From positions 1-7,424 of the forward strand of contig CALAVA010000206.1 of assembly GCA_937892025.1 (NCBI GenBank): DNA of 7,424 bases, given 5' to 3'. Made by a program: the position numbers and the translations under genes. The notes beneath the pieces are model-generated. The model was given only the letters and a program-made list of their open reading frames with translations, had not been told where the DNA came from and did not search any database. Within the stretch, counting starts at the first letter, position 1, and each line of letters opens with the position of its first letter. Positions 1-5,771 of the stretch are shown in pieces. Source of the DNA: an uncultured Bacteroidales bacterium. GTDB taxonomy: Bacteria > Bacteroidota > Bacteroidia > Bacteroidales > WCHB1-69.

Positions 1-32
1 TACTCACCTCCATCCTCAAAAAGAAAAAGGCC

Positions 33-67
33 ACCCAATACATACCACCTAACACCTAACACTTAAC
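33..67. repeat. Degenerate heptanucleotide array 1
   Basis: Five consecutive 7-base units can be laid out in register: ACCCAAT, ACATACC, ACCTAAC, ACCTAAC, ACTTAAC. The last three match the unit of the second array at 133-185, while the first two have drifted. The array ends directly before the first copy of the TTTTGCAAACG direct repeat. Function is unknown. Such arrays usually grow and shrink by slipped-strand replication. Confidence 0.6.
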
Positions 68-68
68 A

Positions 69-120
69 TTTTGCAAACGTCAAATCGGTGGGGAAGTCAT
101 TTGCAGAGTTTTTGCAAACG
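69..120. repeat. Core between the heptad arrays with an 11-base direct repeat
   Basis: TTTTGCAAACG occurs exactly at 69-79 and again at 110-120, start to start 41 bases. Each copy contains the self-complementary octamer TTTGCAAA. A third, partial TTTGCA occurs at 100-105. The core is non-repetitive otherwise and is flanked on both sides by the same heptad family. This may be part of a dispersed intergenic element, which one window cannot show. Confidence 0.6.
98..120 (-). other. Possible RNA hairpin downstream of pfkA
   Basis: On the minus strand the arms CGTTTGCA (120-113) and TGCAAATG (105-98) can pair over 8 bases with a 7-base loop. One pair is a G-U wobble, and on the plus strand that position would be an A-C mismatch. 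The structure therefore fits minus-strand RNA better, the direction of pfkA transcription. No T-run follows, so it is not a classic intrinsic terminator. It could be a 3'-end stabilising hairpin or chance. Confidence 0.3.
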
Positions 121-132
121 GTTTTTCATGCG

Positions 133-185
133 ATATAACACATAACACATAACACCTAACACTTAACACCTAACACTTAACACCT
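133..185. repeat. Heptanucleotide tandem array 2 (ACNTAAC)
   Basis: Seven complete units follow one another without interruption: ATATAAC, ACATAAC, ACATAAC, ACCTAAC, ACTTAAC, ACCTAAC, ACTTAAC, and then a partial ACCTA. Variation after the first unit is confined to the third base (A, A, C, T, C, T, then C), so the last units also form a 14-base alternating repeat. The array begins 15 bases after the pfkA stop codon, so it would be in the 3' part of the pfkA transcript, where the RNA reads GUUAGGU/GUUAAGU. It is not in a coding frame of any recognised gene. Confidence 0.85.
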
Positions 186-200
186 ATTTTTACTTACATG

Positions 201-1193
201 TTAATCTAAAGGAGTAAAAGTGCCGATACTTTCAGCGGTTTTGATAAAATTAGGGTCTACTTGTTTGTGCATTTTAACGGCATTTTTCAGTGGTTCATAA
301 TGTATTTTACCATTTTCATAGCCCACCATTACACCACTTTTCCCTTCCATAAGAGCATGAACGGCAGCCACGCCAAATTCGCTAGCGGCAATTCTATCTT
401 TTGAGGTAGGTGAACCGCCTCGCTGTATATGTCCCAAAACAGAGACCCGAATACTAAACTGTGGAAATTCATCTTTTAATTTATCAGCAATAGCCATTGC
501 ACCTCCTTCGACACCTTCGGCGACAAAAATCAAATTTGATTTATTGCTTTTAGCACGTTCTGCTAAGAAAGAACGCACTTTGTCCATTTGATTTTTTTGT
601 TCTGGCACCAAAATAATTTCAGCCCCACAAGCCAACCCACTATTGATAGCCACAAACCCGGCTTCATGCCCCATTACTTCTACAAAGAACAATCTGTTGT
701 GCGAACTTGCCGTATCCCGAATTTTATCAACGGCTTCAACGACAGTATTAAGACAAGTATCATAACCAATGGTATAGTCTGTTCCGTAAATATCATTATC
801 TATTGTTGCAGGAATGCCCACAATAGGGATATTGCAAAGTTTAGCCAAGTCGTTGGCTCCCCTAAAAGTTCCATCTCCACCGATAACGACAAGTGCATCT
901 ATATTGGCTTCTTTCAAATTTTTTACGGCCAAGTTTAAGCCTTCTTGAGTTTTAAAAGATGGGCAACGAGCCGAAAGCAATATAGTGCCTCCACGTTGAA
1001 TAATTCCTCTTACATTGTATGAATTTAAAGGAATAAATTTTTTGTCCAACAATCCTTGATACCCTGATTCTATACCGATAACATACCAATCGTTATGTGC
1101 AGCCATTCTTGTTACCGCACGAATAGCGGCGTTCATTCCCGGTGCATCGCCTCCTGAGGTCAATAAACCTATTGTTTTTATTGTTGTTTCCAC
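201..1193 (-). CDS. pfkA: ATP-dependent 6-phosphofructokinase
   Basis: Cytoplasmic glycolytic enzyme that phosphorylates fructose 6-phosphate to fructose 1,6-bisphosphate. It has 330 residues, normal for the short bacterial PfkA family. Visible motifs are the nucleotide loop GGDAPGMNAA (14-23), IGGDGTFRGAND (104-115), the catalytic block TIDNDIYGTDYTIG (130-143, D132 as proton acceptor), R167 for substrate, VMG (173-175), and LGHIQRGGSP near the C-terminus. Glycine 108 in GGDG and the lack of lysine before TIDND indicate the ATP-using rather than the PPi-using type. E. coli has MGR where this protein has MGH (H176). The start is a GTG three bases after the nadC stop. It is the only start that keeps the N-terminal nucleotide loop, because the same frame is closed upstream by the nadC TAG and the next Met lies inside GMNAA. 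It is probably translated from the nadC transcript. Confidence 0.95.
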   Translation of the reverse strand: METTIKTIGLLTSGGDAPGMNAAIRAVTRMAAHNDWYVIGIESGYQGLLDKKFIPLNSYNVRGIIQRGGTILLSARCPSFKTQEGLNLAVKNLKEANIDALVVIGGDGTFRGANDLAKLCNIPIVGIPATIDNDIYGTDYTIGYDTCLNTVVEAVDKIRDTASSHNRLFFVEVMGHEAGFVAINSGLACGAEIILVPEQKNQMDKVRSFLAERAKSNKSNLIFVAEGVEGGAMAIADKLKDEFPQFSIRVSVLGHIQRGGSPTSKDRIAASEFGVAAVHALMEGKSGVMVGYENGKIHYEPLKNAVKMHKQVDPNFIKTAESIGTFTPLD

Positions 1194-1196
1194 TAT

Positions 1197-2036
1197 CTAT
1201 TCTATTTTTGCTTTTAAACTTAAATCCAAACTTTTTACTGAATGTGTCAATGCTCCAACGGAAATAAAATCAACACCTGTTTCGGCATAAAGTCGAATAT
1301 TTGCTTTCGTAATATTTCCTGAGGCTTCCGTTTCATATTGTCCATTGACCATATCTACACCTATTTTAACCATTTCGGGGGTAAAATTATCAAACATAAT
1401 TCTATCCACACCGCCAATAGCCAAAACTTCTTTTACATTATCCAAAGAACGTGTTTCTATTTCTATTTTTATGGACAAATGCTTATCTGTAATATATCGT
1501 TTAGCCTTATCAATGGCATTGGCAATACCTCCTGCAAAATCGATATGATTATCTTTTAGCATAATCATATCATACAAGCCAAATCTATGATTGCTACCAC
1601 CGCCAATTTTTACGGCCGCTTTTTCCAACATTCGCATGTTAGGGGTCGTTTTTCTTGTATCTAACAAAATGGCTTTTGTCCCTTTTATCAATTGACAATA
1701 TTCATTTGTTATTGTGGCAATACCGCTCATTCGTTGCATAATATTCAACACCAATCGTTCTGATTTCAATATAGAACGGACTTCGCCTTGCACGACAAAA
1801 ACAATATCTCCTTTATTGACCGAAGTTCCATCTTGTAGTATAATATCAATGTGTACATCTTTGTCAATGGTGGCAAACACCTTTTGAGCGACCTCCACTC
1901 CGGCTATGATACCCTTTTCTTTGACCAACAAGACAGCTTTCCCTTGAGCATTCTCCGGAACAGACAACAATGAAGAATGGTCGCCCAAACCGACATCTTC
2001 TTCAATGGCAGCAAGAATAAATTCTTCTATTTGCAT
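1197..2036 (-). CDS. nadC: Nicotinate-nucleotide pyrophosphorylase (quinolinate phosphoribosyltransferase)
   Basis: Converts quinolinate and PRPP to nicotinate mononucleotide, CO2 and PPi in de novo NAD synthesis, in the cytoplasm. From the chosen ATG at 2036 the protein has 279 residues, the usual length. Family motifs are ERLVLNIMQRMSGIAT (93-108), DTRKTTPNMRMLEKAAVKIG (126-145), GSNHR (147-151) followed by MIMLKDNH (157-164), IEIETRSLDN (191-200), IMFDN (213-217), and SVGALTHS (259-266) near the C-terminus. These supply the basic phosphate- and quinolinate-binding residues. A longer reading from 2087 adds 17 unusual residues and overlaps the previous gene by 47 bases. The shorter start lies 4 bases after the DUF4783 stop and gives a canonical N-terminus, so it is preferred. 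The gene sits between the DUF4783 gene and pfkA in one apparent transcription unit. Confidence 0.95.
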   Translation of the reverse strand: MQIEEFILAAIEEDVGLGDHSSLLSVPENAQGKAVLLVKEKGIIAGVEVAQKVFATIDKDVHIDIILQDGTSVNKGDIVFVVQGEVRSILKSERLVLNIMQRMSGIATITNEYCQLIKGTKAILLDTRKTTPNMRMLEKAAVKIGGGSNHRFGLYDMIMLKDNHIDFAGGIANAIDKAKRYITDKHLSIKIEIETRSLDNVKEVLAIGGVDRIMFDNFTPEMVKIGVDMVNGQYETEASGNITKANIRLYAETGVDFISVGALTHSVKSLDLSLKAKIE

Positions 2037-2040
2037 ATAA

Positions 2041-2475
2041 TTATCGTTTTTCGATGGTAAATTTTGTGATTTGTTCTTCCAAGCCATTCTTTTTTACGAC
2101 ATAATATATTTTGAATGAATCGCTATTGGTTGAAATATAGGTTCCTATAGAAAATTTGGTGTTTTCTGAAATAGACCCGCCTTGTTTTATAGAATAAGAT
2201 TTGACAGGATTGGTCGCAAAAAAATTGGACAAAATAGAAACCGCTTGAGTTTTACTATAAACGGAAGAACTTCCTAATATATTCATTTCTACATTTGAAC
2301 CTAAATATTTGGATAATTTTTGTGCATCTCCACGAGCGATAGATTCATTTATCGTGGATACGATATCGTTTGTAGTAGCCATAAAAGCACTTCCTGTTAC
2401 AAATATAGATGTCATTATCAATATAACAACATATTTAAAAAACTTCATATTGTTTGTTTTATTCATTATCTTCAT
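2041..2475 (-). CDS. Small exported DUF4783 family protein
   Basis: A 144-residue protein of the Bacteroidetes-specific DUF4783 family, recognised from its pattern rather than a search. A signal-peptide-like N-terminus (positive KFFK near 11-14, hydrophobic 15-29, likely cleavage near SAFMA) is followed by a compact domain with RGDAQKLSKYL (49-58), YSKTQAVSILSNFFATNP (73-90), VKSYSIKQGG (91-100) and alternating strands FSIGTYIS and FKIYYVVKK. The layout of helices then a curved sheet resembles the NTF2-like fold, so ligand binding in the periplasm is possible, but no function is established. There is no lipobox cysteine. ATG codons at 2475, 2466 and 2448 are all usable. The one at 2448 gives the most typical signal peptide, and the longest is given here. 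DUF4783 next to nadC is, from memory, a recurring arrangement in Bacteroidetes. Confidence 0.85.
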   Translation of the reverse strand: MKIMNKTNNMKFFKYVVILIMTSIFVTGSAFMATTNDIVSTINESIARGDAQKLSKYLGSNVEMNILGSSSVYSKTQAVSILSNFFATNPVKSYSIKQGGSISENTKFSIGTYISTNSDSFKIYYVVKKNGLEEQITKFTIEKR

Positions 2476-2499
2476 ATTAATTTTAACTATAAAACATTA

Positions 2500-2514
2500 T
2501 CAAAATTCGTGCCA
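2500..2514 (-). promoter_or_regulatory. Candidate sigma-54 (-24/-12) promoter before the DUF4783–nadC–pfkA cluster
   Basis: In the 47-base gap after the permease gene the minus strand reads TGGCACG (2514-2508), four bases AATT, then TTGA (2503-2500). The RpoN consensus is TGGCACG-N4-TTGC, so the -24 element is perfect, the spacing correct, and only the last base of the -12 core differs (A for C). Initiation about 12 bases downstream would fall near 2489, giving a 14 to 41 base leader depending on which DUF4783 start is used. The mismatched C is normally highly conserved, which is the main doubt. Confidence 0.4.
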
Positions 2515-2522
2515 AAAAATTA

Positions 2523-3743
2523 TTATTCATATCGTAAAGCCTCTATTGGGTCTAAATTTGAGGCTTTTTTGGCAGGATACCAACCAAAAAATATACCAAT
2601 TGCCGTACAAATTGAAAATGACAAAATAACCGTATATACTTGTATAGCCACAGCAATATGTGCAAAATGTTCTATAATAAAAGCCAATGAAACGCCCAAC
2701 AACACACCTATCAAGCCACCTGCCACACTAATTAAAATGGCTTCTATCAAAAATTGCCAAAGAATATCCTTCCCTTTTGCACCAATAGACATTCTTAAAC
2801 CGATTTCTTTTGTTCTTTCAGTAACAGAAACAAACATAATGTTCATTATACCAATGCCCCCAACCAACAATGAAATGCCTGCAATAGAGGCTAACAACAA
2901 GGTTAGCATCCCTGTTGTAGAACTCATCATTTCCATCATTTCTTGTTGTGAATGAATACTAAAATCATCTTCATCGGTTGCTTTCTTTTTATGTTGGTTA
3001 CGTAAAACCTCTGTTATTTCCTCAATTGCCGCTTCTGACATTTCTTCATTAACGGCAGAAACAATAATTGAATTTAGATGTGTGATAGACAGCATTCTTT
3101 TTTGTACAGCAGAAAAAGGAGCCAAAATCAAATCATCTTGGTCCATACCCATATTATTATCTCCTTTTGCCACCAATGTTCCTATTATTTTAAAAGGAAT
3201 TTTATTGATACGGATATTTTGTCCTATTGGGTCTTCGCCATTAGGAAAAAGATTGTCTAAAACTGTTTTCCCTATAACACATACTTTTGCAGAAGTTTTT
3301 ATGTCGGTTTCTGTAAACATTTCACCTTTATCTATTTCCAGCTTTCTGATATTCAAATAAGAATCATTTACGCCATAAATAGATGTTGGTGTATTATTAT
3401 TTCCATAAATAACTTGTCCTGATGTATTTACCATTGGGGTTGCTTCTGCGACATAGGTACATTCTTTCAATATGGCCTCATAGTCTTCATATTTCAACGA
3501 CTGCATATCGGCACTACTTTGCCTAACGGGGCCTCTCATATCTGCACCGGGACGAATGGTTATCATATTAGACCCCATTTGCTCAATATTGCCGATAATA
3601 CTTTCTTTGGTACCTTGACCAATAGCCAACATTGTTATCACCGAAGCAACACCGATAATAATTCCCAACATGGTGAGAATGGCTCTCAATTTATTATTAT
3701 TTATCGCCCTAAAGGCTATCCGAAACAGATTTGCTATATTCAT
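2523..3743 (-). CDS. ABC exporter permease, MacB/FtsX family
   Basis: Inner-membrane permease of a type VII (MacB/LolC-like) ABC system, 406 residues. It shows an N-terminal transmembrane helix (about 21-43, AILTMLGIIIGVASV), a large periplasmic MacB-type core domain (about 44-275), and three C-terminal helices (about 280-306, 330-355 and 370-388). The hallmark GGIGIMNIMFVSVTERTKEI (295-314) and GAKGKDILWQFLIEA (321-335) are present, as is the terminal PAKKASNLDPIEALRYE (390-406). Proteins of this type transmit ATP-driven movement to the periplasm (mechanotransmission) rather than moving substrate through the membrane core. The ATPase is encoded by the preceding gene, 3 bases away, and not fused as in E. 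coli MacB. Substrate unknown: macrolide, peptide, siderophore or lipid export are all compatible. Confidence 0.93.
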   Translation of the reverse strand: MNIANLFRIAFRAINNNKLRAILTMLGIIIGVASVITMLAIGQGTKESIIGNIEQMGSNMITIRPGADMRGPVRQSSADMQSLKYEDYEAILKECTYVAEATPMVNTSGQVIYGNNNTPTSIYGVNDSYLNIRKLEIDKGEMFTETDIKTSAKVCVIGKTVLDNLFPNGEDPIGQNIRINKIPFKIIGTLVAKGDNNMGMDQDDLILAPFSAVQKRMLSITHLNSIIVSAVNEEMSEAAIEEITEVLRNQHKKKATDEDDFSIHSQQEMMEMMSSTTGMLTLLLASIAGISLLVGGIGIMNIMFVSVTERTKEIGLRMSIGAKGKDILWQFLIEAILISVAGGLIGVLLGVSLAFIIEHFAHIAVAIQVYTVILSFSICTAIGIFFGWYPAKKASNLDPIEALRYE

Positions 3744-3746
3744 TAT

Positions 3747-4499
3747 TTATTCGTTTTCTTCTTTAGGGAGTGTCGCCAATATTTGTTCGGCAGAAGCGAT
3801 GTCGGAATTTTGTTCATCTTGAATAACTCTTCCATCTCTCAAAACAATATTCCGACTGCTAAAAGATGCTAATTCTGGATTGTGTGTTACAAAAATAATC
3901 GTCCGACCTTTTCTATGCAACTTTTGAAACAAAGTTAATATTTCATAAGATGTTCTTGTATCGAGATTTCCGGTGGCTTCATCTGCCAATATAATCACAG
4001 GGTCATTGACCAATGCTCTGGCAATAGCCACTCTTTGTTGCTGTCCACCTGAAAGTTGATTGGATTTGTGCATCAATCTGGACTGCAAACCGACAGACTC
4101 CAAGGCTTCAATGGCTTTTTCTTTACGTTGTTTGGCAGAAATCGAACTATTATACATCAAAGGGAGTTCTGCATTTTCAATACAAGTTGTTTTGGGTAAT
4201 AAATTATAAGATTGAAAAACAAAGCCGATTTTACGGTTTCTCATTTCGGCACGTTCGTTTCTATTCATTTCTCGAACAGAATACCCGTCAAGATAATAGT
4301 TGCCCGAAGTTGGTGTGTCCAAACAGCCTATTAGATTTAACAAAGTAGATTTTCCTGAACCACTTGTTCCCATTATCGTAACAAATTCACCTGATTGAAT
4401 ATTGAAGCTAACCCCTCGCAAGGCGTGTACAATTTCACCCCCCACGACAAATTCTCGTTTTAGATTTTCTATTTTGATGATATTGTTATCCGAAGCCAT
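3747..4499 (-). CDS. ABC exporter ATP-binding protein, MacB/LolD type
   Basis: Cytoplasmic ATPase subunit that would pair with the MacB-type permease encoded next to it. From the ATG at 4499 it has 250 residues with all motifs intact: Walker A GTSGSGKST (44-52), Q-loop VFQS (94-97), signature LSGGQQQR (149-156), Walker B VIILADEA (168-175, catalytic E174) and H-loop H206 in THNPE. The sequences LIGCLDTPTSG and ATGNLDTRTS are typical of the MacB/LolD/YknY branch. An upstream GTG at 4520 would add seven residues and overlap the adaptor gene. The ATG lies one base after the adaptor stop codon (TAG-T-ATG), matching the spacing of the other operon genes, so it is preferred. The C-terminal tail beyond about 225 is acidic and variable. 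Confidence 0.94.
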   Translation of the reverse strand: MASDNNIIKIENLKREFVVGGEIVHALRGVSFNIQSGEFVTIMGTSGSGKSTLLNLIGCLDTPTSGNYYLDGYSVREMNRNERAEMRNRKIGFVFQSYNLLPKTTCIENAELPLMYNSSISAKQRKEKAIEALESVGLQSRLMHKSNQLSGGQQQRVAIARALVNDPVIILADEATGNLDTRTSYEILTLFQKLHRKGRTIIFVTHNPELASFSSRNIVLRDGRVIQDEQNSDIASAEQILATLPKEENE

Positions 4500-4500
4500 A

Positions 4501-5769
4501 CTATTTTTTTCTATTATCACCCGGTCTGGGACCTGGCATAAAAGGATTATTGGTATTTGTTTCTTGTTTTTTTTCTTGAACAGACACTTCTTTCATAGAA
4601 ACAACGACTTTGTCTCCTTCTTTCAAGCCTTCAATCACCTCATATTCTGTGCCATTATTTTTTCCGACCTTTACTCGTTGGGGGTGCATATCTTCCCCTT
4701 CTTGTAGCCATATCATTTTTTTAGTATCATCTTGTTGTGGTTCTTTGTTGGCATTTGCGGGCATATTTTCGTTCATTTGCCCTTTATCAGGCATTCCTTC
4801 CGGTTTTTTTGAGGGTTTGGGTGCCTTTTTCATCAAGGCGACATCAGGGCTAAACCGCATTGCTTTAGAGGGCAAAACAAGCACATCGTTAATTTCCATA
4901 GTAAAAACACTAACATTTGCTGTAAGACCGGGCATTAATTTCAAATCTGGATTAGGTGCTTGAACAACAACAGAATAAGTAACGACATTGGAAGTTGTTT
5001 TAGCCTCAAGCCGCACTTGTGTAACTTCACCTTCAAAAACATCATCAGGGAAAGCATCAACGGTAAACTCTACCCGTTGCCCTTCTTTCACTTGACCGAT
5101 GTCGGCTTCGTCAATATCAACAATAACTTGCATTTTTGTCAAATCATTGGCAATGGTAAACAAAGTTGGCGTATTAAAACTTGCAGCCACCGTTTGTCCT
5201 TCGTCTACAGCACGAGAAAGCACCACTCCATCTATAGGAGAGGTTATTGTTGCATAACTTAAATTTTTCTGGGCGGTTACAACCTGCAATTTCAATCTTT
5301 CGTAGGCATAGCACGCATTTTTGTACTTATATTCTGCATCTTCATAATCAGTTTGACTAACGGCTTGTCTCTCATACAATTCCTTAATTCTTGCAAAATT
5401 CTTTTGTTGATAATCCATTTCGTTTTTGGCAGAAGCCAAATTGGTTTGCTGGCTTTTTAATTCTGATTCCAAAACAGTTTTGTCCAATTCTGCCAAGAGT
5501 TGTCCTTTTTTTACTTCTGAATTATAATCCACATAAATATTGGCAATTGTTCCAGAAACCTGTGTGCCAACTTCAACCGAAGAGATGGGTTCAATAGTTC
5601 CTGTCGCTGTTATGGCATTGACAATATTTCCTTTACTAATAGTTACAGTTTCTGTAACAACCGTTGTCGTTGATTTTTTTGTAACAACAATTACTATCAC
5701 GACGATAAGCACTACCACAGATAGCAATGAACCCCAAATTATTTTCTTTTTTTTGTTTTTTTTATTCAT
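4501..5769 (-). CDS. Periplasmic adaptor (membrane fusion) protein, MacA/HlyD family
   Basis: Links the inner-membrane ABC permease to the outer-membrane channel. It has 422 residues: a very basic cytoplasmic start (MNKKNKKKK), one membrane anchor (about 10-30), the first lipoyl half with ATGTIEPISSVEVGTQVSGT (55-74) and VKKGQLLAELD (86-96), an alpha-helical hairpin with coiled-coil character (about 97-168), the second lipoyl half ATITSPIDGVVLSRAVDEGQ (173-192), a beta-barrel (about 212-290, LMPGLTANVSVF), and a C-terminal domain with YEVIEGLKEGDKVV. A low-complexity Pro/Lys/Met/Asn/Gln-rich insert (about 314-350) interrupts the C-terminal part, and the tail is NNPFMPGPRPGDNRKK. There is no lipobox. 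AGGGAG-like sequence (AGGGAG at 5782-5777) precedes the ATG by 7 bases and lies within the end of the tolC-like gene. Codons 2-9 contain two A8 runs. Confidence 0.93.
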   Translation of the reverse strand: MNKKNKKKKIIWGSLLSVVVLIVVIVIVVTKKSTTTVVTETVTISKGNIVNAITATGTIEPISSVEVGTQVSGTIANIYVDYNSEVKKGQLLAELDKTVLESELKSQQTNLASAKNEMDYQQKNFARIKELYERQAVSQTDYEDAEYKYKNACYAYERLKLQVVTAQKNLSYATITSPIDGVVLSRAVDEGQTVAASFNTPTLFTIANDLTKMQVIVDIDEADIGQVKEGQRVEFTVDAFPDDVFEGEVTQVRLEAKTTSNVVTYSVVVQAPNPDLKLMPGLTANVSVFTMEINDVLVLPSKAMRFSPDVALMKKAPKPSKKPEGMPDKGQMNENMPANANKEPQQDDTKKMIWLQEGEDMHPQRVKVGKNNGTEYEVIEGLKEGDKVVVSMKEVSVQEKKQETNTNNPFMPGPRPGDNRKK

Positions 5770-5771
5770 AC

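Larger units (their letters stand above)
1..200. other. Non-coding region downstream of pfkA, rich in short repeats
   Basis: No convincing gene is seen in these 200 bases. The stretch lies 3' of pfkA and consists mainly of two heptanucleotide arrays (33-67 and 133-185) around a core with an 11-base direct repeat. Positions 1-32 hold purine/pyrimidine-biased sequence with no recognisable feature. A minus-strand ATG at 13-11 opens only four codons before the window ends and cannot be called a gene. No hairpin followed by a T-tract, that is, no standard intrinsic terminator for pfkA, was found. Confidence 0.7.

Noticed and set aside
1..13. Minus-strand ATG at 13-11 as the start of another gene
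   Set aside because: Only four codons are visible before the window ends, with no supporting motif.
33..185. CRISPR-like array
   Set aside because: Repeat units are only 7 bases, are directly adjacent without spacers, and no cas gene is present.
588..938. Plus-strand frame opposite pfkA
   Set aside because: It is antisense to highly conserved PfkA motifs and has no family resemblance.
2037..2087. Longer nadC start at 2087
   Set aside because: It adds 17 residues that do not fit the family and overlaps the DUF4783 gene by 47 bases. The ATG at 2036 gives the usual length.
2320..2955. 211-codon plus-strand frame opposite the permease gene
   Set aside because: It has no recognisable domain, is Cys/Ile/Asn/Lys-rich in the manner of antisense translation, and lies over a clearly conserved MacB-type gene.
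4500..4520. GTG start at 4520 for the ABC ATPase
   Set aside because: It overlaps the end of the adaptor gene and adds seven non-family residues. The ATG at 4499 directly follows the adaptor stop.
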